The notes under the pieces: model-generated
What the model was told of the DNA's origin: nothing
What the model saw: the letters and a program-made list of their open reading frames with translations, nothing else
Database searches by the model: none
Shown here: piece after piece, positions 19,134 through 26,835 of the stretch
How the letters are laid out: every line of letters starts with the position of its first letter
How positions within the stretch are numbered: position 1 is the stretch's first letter
NCBI GenBank assembly: GCA_028287105.1
Contig: JAQBQH010000027.1
Coordinates: 1 to 64,000, forward strand
From: Myxococcales bacterium
GTDB lineage: Bacteria; Myxococcota_A; Polyangia; Palsa-1104
Length of the DNA: 64,000 nt
Direction: 5' to 3'
Made by a program: the position numbers and the translations under genes

Positions 19134-19484
19134 TCAGAGCAACAGGACGAGGTGGCGGAGGTAGAGCGGCGCCTGCGTGTGGGCGACGCGAATCGAGTCG
19201 GCGGTCGGTCGGCTGGCGGGCGGCGTGGCAGGGATCGACAGCGTCAGCGCGCCGGTGACCGCGTCGGCGTGCAGCGTCGGCGCATCGGGGGCGGCGAAAG
19301 TGGCAGCGAGCGCGTCGGGCCCGGCCGACATGGCGGCCGCGGTCGACCCGGCGTCCCTGTCGCGACCCTGCGCGCCGTGACGCGGCGTCGAGCCGACGCA
19401 ACGGAGGCCGCTCTCGGAGGCGCAGAGCGCGCCCATCACGAGGATTCCGAGCAGCAGGCTGACGAGGGTCTCGCGCGAACGCAT
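19134..19484 (-). CDS. Possible exported protein, unrecognised
   Basis: A 116-residue frame beginning with a hydrophobic signal-like segment (residues 6-22, ending LCASE), followed by an Ala/Thr/Pro-rich region and a hydrophobic C terminus (YLRHLVLLL). No ribosome site is visible. It lies between the SecD-like gene and the NarL regulator on the same strand. Composition is plausible for an exported protein, but I cannot assign a family. Confidence 0.45.
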   Translation of the reverse strand: MRSRETLVSLLLGILVMGALCASESGLRCVGSTPRHGAQGRDRDAGSTAAAMSAGPDALAATFAAPDAPTLHADAVTGALTLSIPATPPASRPTADSIRVAHTQAPLYLRHLVLLL

Positions 19485-19531
19485 CGGTGCTGACAGGCAC
19501 TCTATCGGGGTGCCGCGAGGACTACAAGCTA

Positions 19532-20185
19532 CTAGGCGGCGAGCAGGCCGTGGCGCGCGGCCAGACGCACGAGCTCACCGACCGAGTGCAGATCGAGCTT
19601 GTGCATGATGCGCGTACGATGCGTCTCGATCGTCTTGACGCTGATTCCCAGCCGGCGCGCCATGGCGGCATTGGTCTCGCCGCGCACGATGAGGTCGAAG
19701 ATCTCGCGCTCGCGTGGCGAGAGGACCCCGAGCACGCCGCGCGACGCCTTGCCCCCGCTGGCGGGGGTGATGTCGAGCAGCTCCGGCGCCAGCTGTGGCG
19801 CCAGATAGCGACGCCCCTCGGCCGTCGCGCGCACCGCCTCGACCAGATCGCCATACGACTCGTGCTTGAGCGCGTAGCCGGTCGCGCCGGCGGCGAACGC
19901 GTCGGCGACCATGTCGCGATGCTGATGCGAGGTCAGCACCAGGACCGGGCGACACTGCGGCCGGTTCTTGAGGTCGCGCAGCAGCGCCATTCCGTTGGAA
20001 CCGGGCAGGCTGATGTCCAGGATGATGAGATCGTGGTCGACGGCGGCAGCCTGCTCGAGCGCCTGGGCTGCGTCCGACGCCTCGGCGACGATTTGCAGAT
20101 CCGGGTACGTCGCCAAGAGCGCGCGCATCCCGTCGCGAAACAGACGGTGGTCGTCCACCAGCAGAATCCGTAGCGTGGTTGTCAT
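19532..20185 (-). CDS. NarL/LuxR-type response regulator
   Basis: A 217-residue two-domain transcription regulator. The receiver (5-125) has D11-D12, acceptor D57 (LIILDISLPG) and a Lys in YALKHES. The LuxR-type helix-turn-helix (153-207) contains LSPREREIFDLIVRGETN and KTIETHRTRIMHKLD. It is orphaned: no kinase adjoins it, and the HisKA_3 kinase at 31165 is 11 kb away. It lies 123 bases downstream of the transporter gene on the same strand. Confidence 0.93.
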   Translation of the reverse strand: MTTTLRILLVDDHRLFRDGMRALLATYPDLQIVAEASDAAQALEQAAAVDHDLIILDISLPGSNGMALLRDLKNRPQCRPVLVLTSHQHRDMVADAFAAGATGYALKHESYGDLVEAVRATAEGRRYLAPQLAPELLDITPASGGKASRGVLGVLSPREREIFDLIVRGETNAAMARRLGISVKTIETHRTRIMHKLDLHSVGELVRLAARHGLLAA

Positions 20186-20308
20186 GGAAGGTTGGCTCCG
20201 TCCCTATCGATGCGCCTTTCTACGCGGCGGACAAGACGGTGTTCACCGTACAAATCAGTCCAAGCTGCCGATTGGGCTGAGCGGGAGGCGCGGTTGGTGC
20301 CGAACGGC

Positions 20309-21442
20309 TCAGGCGGCGCGCGAGACGCGGGCGCGGACGGGGCTCGCCTGGGCCGCGCTGGCGAGCTTATCGGCGGCGGGGGCGCGGGCGCTCGCGCCGT
20401 CGCCGTCGCCATCGCCGTTGCCGTAGCGGGCCGCCAGGCGCGACTTCACGATGCTGGCGATGAGGTGCTGGAAGATGATGTAGATGGCCGCCGGGACGGT
20501 GACGAGCGGCGTACCGGGGAACGAGGCCAGGCCGACCACGAGCGCGGTCCCGTTGGAGCGCATGCCGCTCGAGAACTCGCAGGTGACCTGGTGGTCGCGC
20601 TTGAGCCCGGCGACCCGGCCGATGGCGGAGCCGAGGAAGAAGTTCGCCAGGTTCACGGCCAGGACGATCAGCATCGCGCAGGCGATCTGCTGGAACGAAA
20701 GATCGCGCAAGAGCGGCGACGCGGTTCCGACGTTCAGATAGACGGCCATGAAGAGGCCGACGTTCCCGAGGAAGGCGAAGTAGGGCTGCACGCGCGACAG
20801 GCGCGAGCGCAAGAGGCGGTTCAGGGTCATGCCGATGACCAGCGGCAAAAGAACGCCGACCGCGAGCTGGCGCAGCATCAGGAACGGCGGGATGACGATC
20901 GAGTTCGCCGTCAGCCCGCTCATGAAATAGAGATAGGCGGGCGCGGTCAGCGTGCCGAGCGACATGGTGATGACGACGAGGCTGACGAGCAGCTCGATGT
21001 CGCCCTTGGTGTCGCGCACCCAGATGGTCGCGGTGGCGGCGACGGGCATCAGGATGACGAGGTCGAGGCCGATCTGGATCGGCTCGCCGAGGCTGCGTCC
21101 GAGGAGCGGAATGCACAGCTGTCCGAGGAGCCAACAGCTCAACGGCAGCACGATGAAGAATTGCGCGAGACATACGAGCAGCGGCTTGGGGCGCGCCACG
21201 ACGCTGCGGAAGGCGCTGAAGCCGCACTGGATCGCCGCCGACAGCATCATGAGGAACAGCGAGAAGCCCGACGCGTCGAGCTGCCCGTAGGCAAGCTTGT
21301 GCGAGCGCACGGCGTGCGACGCGCCTGGCGTGAGAAACGCGAGGAGCGCGACGAGCGAGATGATGTGAACGAAGTGCTTGCGAACGAACATGTTGATCGT
21401 CGGCAGCATCGGTGCGGCAACAGCATTCGTTTGCGACAACAT
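20309..21442 (-). CDS. Bile acid:sodium symporter (BASS) family transporter
   Basis: A 377-residue integral membrane protein with about nine or ten hydrophobic segments in the BASS/arsenite-permease-like pattern (LMMLSAAIQCGFSAFRSV, IVLPLSCWLLG, then the conserved EFSSGMRSNGTALVVGLASF). It probably moves an organic anion with sodium; the substrate cannot be read from sequence. The start was chosen for GGAGGAACGG before ATG 21442; a further ATG lies 36 bases upstream. The C-terminal tail is a disordered Ala/Arg/Asp-rich stretch with a GDGDGDG run. Confidence 0.87.
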   Translation of the reverse strand: MLSQTNAVAAPMLPTINMFVRKHFVHIISLVALLAFLTPGASHAVRSHKLAYGQLDASGFSLFLMMLSAAIQCGFSAFRSVVARPKPLLVCLAQFFIVLPLSCWLLGQLCIPLLGRSLGEPIQIGLDLVILMPVAATATIWVRDTKGDIELLVSLVVITMSLGTLTAPAYLYFMSGLTANSIVIPPFLMLRQLAVGVLLPLVIGMTLNRLLRSRLSRVQPYFAFLGNVGLFMAVYLNVGTASPLLRDLSFQQIACAMLIVLAVNLANFFLGSAIGRVAGLKRDHQVTCEFSSGMRSNGTALVVGLASFPGTPLVTVPAAIYIIFQHLIASIVKSRLAARYGNGDGDGDGASARAPAADKLASAAQASPVRARVSRAA

Positions 21443-21534
21443 CCGTTCCTCCAATAGCGCCCGCGACGGGCGAATCATTTCGTGCGGCGGGCTGCCGCAG
21501 TGAGCTGCGCGACGGCGAACCTACCTAGCCAACT

Positions 21535-21720
21535 CTACTTCGCACCGCACACGACGGTCTGCATGGTCGCGTACAGGCTCAGATCGTCGAGTTTTTCGCG
21601 ATTGAATAGTGTGCGTCGGTATACAGTATCCGAATACGGCCCCCGAAGGACGACATCGCCGTGATCGCGCACCGTGTCGTCGGGAAATGGACTTGTAATC
21701 GACGTTGCGTAGCAACGCAA
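21535..21720 (-). CDS. Doubtful small reading frame or gene remnant
   Basis: A 61-codon frame from TTG 21720, in a region of lower GC than its surroundings. Residue composition is protein-like (VRDHGDVVLRGPYSDTVYR, then LYATMQTVVCGAK), but there is no ribosome site and no family I know. It may be a fragment of acquired DNA. Low confidence. Confidence 0.25.
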   Translation of the reverse strand: MRCYATSITSPFPDDTVRDHGDVVLRGPYSDTVYRRTLFNREKLDDLSLYATMQTVVCGAK

Positions 21721-21742
21721 CGGTGTTCAGATGGGCGGCGAC

Positions 21743-21781
21743 GTGATTCTCGGTAATCGAGTAATGCGATATCGAATATCG
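21743..21781. promoter_or_regulatory. AT-rich word island A
   Basis: Contains GTGATTCT (21743-21750), GTAATGCGATATC (21761-21773) and GAATATCG (21774-21781). The same words recur in the islands near 26760 and 55700, and the 13-mer is exact at 55687-55699. Role unknown: protein-binding site, promoter element or repeat. Confidence 0.4.
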
Positions 21782-21877
21782 AAGAATGCGCGGGGCGATT
21801 CGCGGTAGCGAATCGGCGCGAGCTGGGAAGTCGAAGGGAGAGATGAAACGGAGGGGGGACGCCGTGCGATGCGGTTG

Positions 21878-23395
21878 CTAGTTCGTCTCGCAGTAGCCGT
21901 AGTTGCAGGCGTTGCGATCGCTCGGGCAGTCCGACGACGACTGGCAGGTCTGGCAGCTCGACTTGCCCGTCGTCTTGAAATCGAAGTAGCAGCCGCAGCG
22001 CAGCCCGTTCTGGGCCGTGAAGTCCGCCTCCTCGCCCGCGCGCACGACCTTCATCGCGCACTGCGGAACGAGCGACGCGCCGATGATGTTGTCGACCAGG
22101 GTCTGGTCGAGGTGCGCCACCGAGAAGCGCGTGACCATCGCCTTGGCCGCATCCGACGGGACGCCGCCGGGACCGACGGGCGTGAAGAAGTGCACGTAGC
22201 CCCACAGCGGGTAGTGCCCGTCGCGCACGTTCATCTTGTCGAACGCGTTCTTGTTCGAGTCGGGCAGATAGCCCGAGCTCTGCGCCTTCGACTGCAGATA
22301 GAGGCTGCGCAGGTTGCCGCGGTTCTTGTCGGCGTAATCGATCGACAAGATGCCGATCGACTGCTCGGCCGCCGTCGACGCCAGCATCGAGTCGCGCAGG
22401 TTGTCGGTCGACAAGCGATCGACGCCCCAGAACTTGGTCTTGGGCACGTCGATGACGTACGAGGTCAGCACCGTCGAGCCGGAGCTGCCGTTACGAATGA
22501 AGTAGTAGGTCGGGTCCGTCCACGGCGTCGCGTCTTTGAGGCCGCCCGCGCCCGCCATCTTGCCGCCGTTGCCGAAGACGATGTGCGCGGCCTCCGAGCT
22601 GATCGAGACCTGGGTCGACGCCGACGGCACCGACAGCACGAAGGGGACGACCGGGCCGGTGTAGTCGCTCACCGTCGTTCCCGACACGTACGTCGCCGTC
22701 GCGGTGTTGCACGTGGTCGAGTACAGGTTGGAGACGCCGATGTCGATGGTGTTGCCGGTCGTGTCGAGGAGGCAGCCGACCTGCTGGCCCTGGTCGTCGA
22801 AGTAGAAGGCGTAGTTGGGCGCCGCGCCCGTGGCCGGATTGGTCATCAGACGCTTGGCCGAATCGAACACCGAGATGACGCCCGCGCACGACGTCGCGTT
22901 CTGGTAGATGGCGCGGTATTTCGGCGTGCCGGCCGAGAGCAGCGGCTGGGCCGCGCGCAAGAGCGGCGCGAAGTCCGAGGTGCCGAACATGTAGATGCGG
23001 TTGGTGCCCGCGTCGCTGCAGTTCTGCGTCGGCACGGTCACCGGATTGACCAGCGGCGGGATCGTCGCATTGGTCGGATCGATCGTCGCCGGCATCGTCT
23101 GCGGCCCGCACAGGCCGAGGCGCGCGCAGTTGTCGAACGGCACGTTGGCCGCCGTGGTGCACGCGTTCAGATAGTCCGACTGACTCTGCGGTGACGTGGC
23201 CACGCAGCCTTCCGGTCCCAGACCGGACACCACGCAGACGCCGCCCTGACAGACGGGATGGCCGCCGAAGCGGGTGCAATCGTCGTCGGTCTGGCACTGC
23301 GAGCTCCCCTTGTCGAGGATCAAGCTGCATCCGGCGGCTGCGACGAGGCAGCCAGCGGACAGGGCGACGACAGCGAAGAAACCGTGGTTACGCAT
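21878..23395 (-). CDS. Phosphate-binding-protein-like lipoprotein with Cys-rich ends
   Basis: About 505 residues from ATG 23395, preferred for its GGAG site; an ATG 12 bases upstream is possible. The N terminus is a lipoprotein signal (candidates Cys 16 and Cys 23). Residues 30-65 form a Cys-rich C.TDDDC...C spacer. The large middle region has PstS-like solute-binding features (IYMFGTSDFAPLLRAAQP, then ATSCAGVISVFD, and GVDRLSTDNLRDSML). A second Cys cluster ends the protein. It is the last gene of the kinase/TPR operon and no permease genes adjoin it, so sensing or surface binding is as likely as import. Confidence 0.78.
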   Translation of the reverse strand: MRNHGFFAVVALSAGCLVAAAGCSLILDKGSSQCQTDDDCTRFGGHPVCQGGVCVVSGLGPEGCVATSPQSQSDYLNACTTAANVPFDNCARLGLCGPQTMPATIDPTNATIPPLVNPVTVPTQNCSDAGTNRIYMFGTSDFAPLLRAAQPLLSAGTPKYRAIYQNATSCAGVISVFDSAKRLMTNPATGAAPNYAFYFDDQGQQVGCLLDTTGNTIDIGVSNLYSTTCNTATATYVSGTTVSDYTGPVVPFVLSVPSASTQVSISSEAAHIVFGNGGKMAGAGGLKDATPWTDPTYYFIRNGSSGSTVLTSYVIDVPKTKFWGVDRLSTDNLRDSMLASTAAEQSIGILSIDYADKNRGNLRSLYLQSKAQSSGYLPDSNKNAFDKMNVRDGHYPLWGYVHFFTPVGPGGVPSDAAKAMVTRFSVAHLDQTLVDNIIGASLVPQCAMKVVRAGEEADFTAQNGLRCGCYFDFKTTGKSSCQTCQSSSDCPSDRNACNYGYCETN

Positions 23396-23408
23396 GTTCG
23401 ACTCCATG

Positions 23409-24320
23409 TCAGAACGTCCCGCCGACGTGAACGCCGCTGGCGGTCAGTCCGACCTTGAGGTGTTTCGAGCGCTCGTACTTGATCGTGAGATAGGTCGAGA
23501 CCCCGACGGCGGCGATGCTGGCCGCGCCAAGGATGTCGCTGGTGATGGCGAGGCCGGTGGTCATCGTCGCTTGACGGTCGATGTCGGCCTTGGCGACGGG
23601 GAAGGTGTTGCGCAGCGAGGCGAGCCGGCTCTGCTCGACCAGCGTCGCCGTCCCCATGGCGATGGTACCCGCGACGAGGACGCCGGAGACGATCCAGCCG
23701 GTGATGAAGCTCTTGCCCGGCTGCGCCGGCTTGGCGTCGTGGATGGGGCCGTTCATGGCCGCGCGCATGGCCGCGATCGGCGCCGGGGGCGGCCGCAGCT
23801 CGAGGCGTAGGGTCTCGCCGGCGGCCACGTCGATGCGCTTCGAGGCGCTGCGCGGACCGGCGCAGTTGACCGCGATCTTGCGCTGACCGACGGAGACCAG
23901 GATGGCAACGTCGAGCGGCGTGGTGCCGGCCGGCTGATCATCCACGCTCACGTCGCAGGCTGGATCGGACGTCAAGATGACGCGGCCGACGCGCCCGCGC
24001 AGCACCTCGACGCTCGCCTCGACCTCCTGCCGATGCGGCGCGTTGGCGCCGGTCTCGGCCAGGTAGCGCTCCATGGTCTTGAGCGCCGAGGCGTAGTCGA
24101 GCAGCTGATACTCGGTCTGCCCGATGTCGTAGAGAACGTTGGCCCGCGGCCAGAGGCCGTAGGCCTTCTTGAACTCGACCAGCGCGCCGCGGAAGTCGCC
24201 GTCGGCGTAGAGATCCACGCCGCGCTGGAAGTGTTTGGCCGCCTCGCGGCTGGGATTGTCGGCGCGGACGGTTGCCGGCACCGACGACAGGAGCAGCAGC
24301 GCGATCAGTAGCGTTCTCAT
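23409..24320 (-). CDS. Exported TPR-PEGA protein
   Basis: A 303-residue protein with a signal peptide (1-20). Residues 25-110 are TPR-like helices (AAKHFQRGVDLYADGDFRGA). Residues 112-175 are a PEGA beta domain (VILTSDPACDVSVDDQPAGT). Two hydrophobic segments follow near 205-225 and 250-275. The gene begins inside the stop of the Ser/Thr kinase (ATGA), so it is translationally coupled to it. Such TPR-PEGA proteins are abundant in myxobacteria and are presumed to be envelope scaffolds; their partners are mostly unknown. Confidence 0.87.
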   Translation of the reverse strand: MRTLLIALLLLSSVPATVRADNPSREAAKHFQRGVDLYADGDFRGALVEFKKAYGLWPRANVLYDIGQTEYQLLDYASALKTMERYLAETGANAPHRQEVEASVEVLRGRVGRVILTSDPACDVSVDDQPAGTTPLDVAILVSVGQRKIAVNCAGPRSASKRIDVAAGETLRLELRPPPAPIAAMRAAMNGPIHDAKPAQPGKSFITGWIVSGVLVAGTIAMGTATLVEQSRLASLRNTFPVAKADIDRQATMTTGLAITSDILGAASIAAVGVSTYLTIKYERSKHLKVGLTASGVHVGGTF

Positions 24321-26386
24321 CGTTCTTCACCATAGGGGTTGCTGGTATCAATCGTGCGTTTGCGCGGCGGCTCCCATTCACCGCGCGGCGCGATGTCGCC
24401 CTTGCGCTCGGGACGTTCGGTGCGCTGCGGCGGCTCGGCCGCCAGCGCCGGTGCGACTGCCGGCGACGGTGCAGAGGAGGGCTGGCGAGGCGGCATGATG
24501 TCGTTGCGGCGCGACGGCGACTCGCGGCGCGAAGACGACTCGCGACGCGACGCCGGCGCGGACGGCTGCGGCACCGCGTTGAGGCTGAGGTCGATCATGA
24601 CATTGTCGGCGAAGCTGACGCTGCGCTCCTTGGACTGAAAGCCGGGCGCGATCGCGCGCAGCCGATGAGTCCCGCCCTCCTTGGCGAAGCGCCCGACGAA
24701 CGGATTGGACGGCATCAGCTCCCCGTCGATGTAAATCTGCGCCGACGAGGGCGCGACACCGACCGAGAGCATGATGGTGTCGTCCATGTGCGGCGCCGGC
24801 AGCTCGCGCGGCGCGGCCGCCGCAGGAGCGGCGCGCGGCGGCTGGGTGACCACCGGCTCGGGCGTCGGCGGCGGATTGTGCTGCAGCGCCACGAACGCGG
24901 TGGTTCCGACGAAGACGATGCCGAGCGCGCCCGCGACGAGCCACGAGCGGCGCCGCCCCATGAACGACTCGGGCTCTGCCGGCAGCGGCGGCAGCAGCAC
25001 CGGATCGAGGGCCGCATTCGCCCGCAGCACCATGGCGGAGGCGGCCAACCCGTCGGCCTGACCGACGCGGGACTGCTCGCGATGGATCGAGCGCTCGTTG
25101 GAGAAGCTGCCGCGCCCGCTGTTGCTGCCGAGGCCGCCCATCGACCCGCGCGTGCCCGGGGAGCTGTGGGTGCCCGGGGAGCTGTGCGTGCCCGGGGAGC
25201 TGTGCGTGCCCGGGGAGCTGTGCGTGCCCGGCGAGCTGTGCGTGCCGACCGAGCTGTGCCGGCTGACCGAGCTGTGTCCGCTGACCGAGCTGTGTCGGCT
25301 CACCGAGCTCTGCGAGCGGCCGCTGCCGCGACGCGAATCGAGCGACGCGTCGCGCGGGTCGTGCAGCTCGAGCGCCTCGAGCGAACCGCTCTCGCCCGCC
25401 TGCAGGCGATAGAGCGCGCCCTCGAGGAGCGCGCGCGTACGCAACCGCTCGCTCTCGAACTCCTGCATCAGCACTTCGTTGATCTCGCGGTTGCGCGGCG
25501 CGCCGCCCGTCGCCCACAGGTGCTGGTCGAGGGTGTCGCGCATCTCCGCCGCAGTCGCGAAGCGATCCTCCGGCCGCGCGCTCAGCGCCTTCTGGCAGGC
25601 GTGCACCAGCGCCGGCGGCGTATCGGGCCGCACCGCTGCGAGCGACGGAATCTCGCCGCGCGTCAGCGCCGCCAGGATCTCGATCTCGCCGAGCCCCTGC
25701 CACAGGCGGCGCCCGCTCAAGATCTCGAACAGGATGGCGCCGACCGAGAAGATGTCGCTGCGTCGGTCGGCCCGCCCCATGAGCTGCTCGGGCGCCATGT
25801 AATTGGCGCGCCCCTTGAGCACCCCGGTCTTGGTCTCGAGCGACGAGTCACGCGCCTTGGCGATGCCGAAGTCGATGACCTTGGTGTGCCCCTCGAACGT
25901 GAGGAAGATGTTGTGCGGGCTCATGTCGCGATGGACGAAGCCGAGCGGCCGGCCGTCGAAGCCCGACAGCTCGTGGGCGTAATCGAGCGCCGCCAGCGCA
26001 TCACGCAGGACCGAGAGCGCCATGCGCTGGGGAAAGCCGCCGCGCGCGGCGAAGCGCTTGAGCACGTGATAGAACGAGCGCCCCTCCAGATACTCCATGG
26101 CGATGAAGTGGCGGCCGTCGCAATCCTCGACGTCGTTGGTCTGCACGATATTGGGATGGTTGAGACGCGCCGCCATGCGCGCCTCTTCCAGGAACATGGT
26201 CAGGAACTCTTCATCTTCGACCAGATCGGGACGGAGCTCCTTGAGCGCGACGAGCTTCGAGAAACCTGCGGGACCCTGCGCGGCGGCGACATACACGATC
26301 CCCATGCCGCCACGTGCGACCTCACCGAGAAGACGATATCGGCCGACCGAATCTCCAAGTGCATGGTCGGTCCTAGGCATCAGCAT
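24317..26386 (-). CDS. Transmembrane Ser/Thr protein kinase with hexapeptide repeats and PEGA domain
   Basis: A 689-residue kinase of the Pkn/PknB type. Residues 17-290 are the kinase domain: glycine loop GEVARGGMGIVY, Lys 49 in VALK, HRDMSPHN with catalytic Asp 154, DFG at 172 and APE at 198-200. A Ser-rich segment with HSSPGT/HSSV hexapeptide repeats follows. A single membrane helix (WLVAGALGIVFVGTTAFVAL) leads to an extracytoplasmic PEGA domain (SAQIYIDGELMPSNPFVG) and a disordered basic tail. The start at 26386 follows GGGGTGG. It heads the operon with the TPR-PEGA and binding-protein genes. Confidence 0.93.
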   Translation of the reverse strand: MLMPRTDHALGDSVGRYRLLGEVARGGMGIVYVAAAQGPAGFSKLVALKELRPDLVEDEEFLTMFLEEARMAARLNHPNIVQTNDVEDCDGRHFIAMEYLEGRSFYHVLKRFAARGGFPQRMALSVLRDALAALDYAHELSGFDGRPLGFVHRDMSPHNIFLTFEGHTKVIDFGIAKARDSSLETKTGVLKGRANYMAPEQLMGRADRRSDIFSVGAILFEILSGRRLWQGLGEIEILAALTRGEIPSLAAVRPDTPPALVHACQKALSARPEDRFATAAEMRDTLDQHLWATGGAPRNREINEVLMQEFESERLRTRALLEGALYRLQAGESGSLEALELHDPRDASLDSRRGSGRSQSSVSRHSSVSGHSSVSRHSSVGTHSSPGTHSSPGTHSSPGTHSSPGTHSSPGTRGSMGGLGSNSGRGSFSNERSIHREQSRVGQADGLAASAMVLRANAALDPVLLPPLPAEPESFMGRRRSWLVAGALGIVFVGTTAFVALQHNPPPTPEPVVTQPPRAAPAAAAPRELPAPHMDDTIMLSVGVAPSSAQIYIDGELMPSNPFVGRFAKEGGTHRLRAIAPGFQSKERSVSFADNVMIDLSLNAVPQPSAPASRRESSSRRESPSRRNDIMPPRQPSSAPSPAVAPALAAEPPQRTERPERKGDIAPRGEWEPPRKRTIDTSNPYGEER
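25152..25313 (-). repeat. 18-bp tandem repeat, nine units, inside the kinase gene
   Basis: Nine consecutive 18-base units. The first five are nearly identical (GTGCCCGGGGAGCTGTGC on the plus strand) and the rest diverge. On the coding strand they give hexapeptides of the form HSSPGT and HSSVSR. The frame is preserved whatever the copy number, so length can vary without breaking the kinase. There are no unique spacers, so this is not CRISPR. Confidence 0.9.
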
Positions 26387-26419
26387 CAAAGCCACCCCAC
26401 ACGGAATTAACTTGGGGCG

Positions 26420-26449
26420 ACAATAAAGGACTAACGGATACTCAGTCAA
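26420..26449 (-). promoter_or_regulatory. Candidate sigma-70-type promoter of the kinase operon
   Basis: On the minus strand TTGACT (26449-26444) and TATTGT (26425-26420) are separated by 18 bases, giving a predicted transcript start about 25 bases before the kinase ATG. It is the best -35/-10 pair I saw in the window, but the match is partial. Confidence 0.4.
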
Positions 26450-26739
26450 TCGGAATTAATAAGGTTTTCCAGAACTGTAATGCTGAAGCCGAACCCCGAA
26501 ATGCGTAGTTTCAAGTAGGTGAACGCGGCACCAGGATGGCTGTCCGACACGGTGAGACTGCGCGCTTCGGTCTCGCGTGATTCCGCGTAATGTGCGAAAT
26601 CACGTCGGGAATTCCCATCATTGCGGATGTCGAGTGGAAGCTTCCTCGCAATTTTCTGCGACGCAGCTCAGCGGCCGCGGCGCATCGGACGCAGCAGGGC
26701 GATCCGGTTTCGTAACCGCGATAGCAATTATCGGTATCG

Positions 26740-26793
26740 GTGATTCTGGATATTAAATAAGCGAATCGAATATCGGTTATCGAGGGCGATATC
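26740..26793. promoter_or_regulatory. AT-rich word island B
   Basis: Contains GTGATTCT (26740-26747), GAATATCG (26768-26775), CGGTTATCGAG and GCGATATC (26786-26793). The order CGGTWATCGAG then GCGATATCG matches island A, where the first word is CGGTAATCGAG. It lies about 40 bases past the 3' end of the GH13 gene. Confidence 0.4.
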
Positions 26794-26835
26794 GTGAATA
26801 CACCGACGCGCGGGCGGCTATCGGCGCGGCGCTCG

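Larger units (their letters stand above)
21443..21877. other. AT-richer intergenic region upstream of the BASS gene
   Basis: This 435-base region lies between the 3' end of the binding-protein lipoprotein gene and the BASS gene start. Composition drops well below the surrounding GC level at 21590-21800. It contains the word-rich island at 21743-21781 and a weak minus-strand reading frame at 21535-21720. Otherwise I see nothing definite. Confidence 0.5.
26387..26835. other. Intergenic region between the amylase-like gene and the kinase operon
   Basis: About 450 bases containing the candidate kinase promoter (26420-26449) and the AT-rich island B (26740-26793). The remainder, 26460-26700, has moderate GC. 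I found no convincing gene, terminator or RNA in it. Confidence 0.45.

Noticed and set aside
25152-25313. Possible CRISPR array
   Set aside because: The 18-base units are contiguous with no unique spacers and keep the kinase reading frame.
24272-26410. Very long plus-strand open frame opposite the Ser/Thr kinase
   Set aside because: It is the GC-driven antisense shadow of a gene with complete kinase motifs; its translation is Arg/Ala-rich without domain features.
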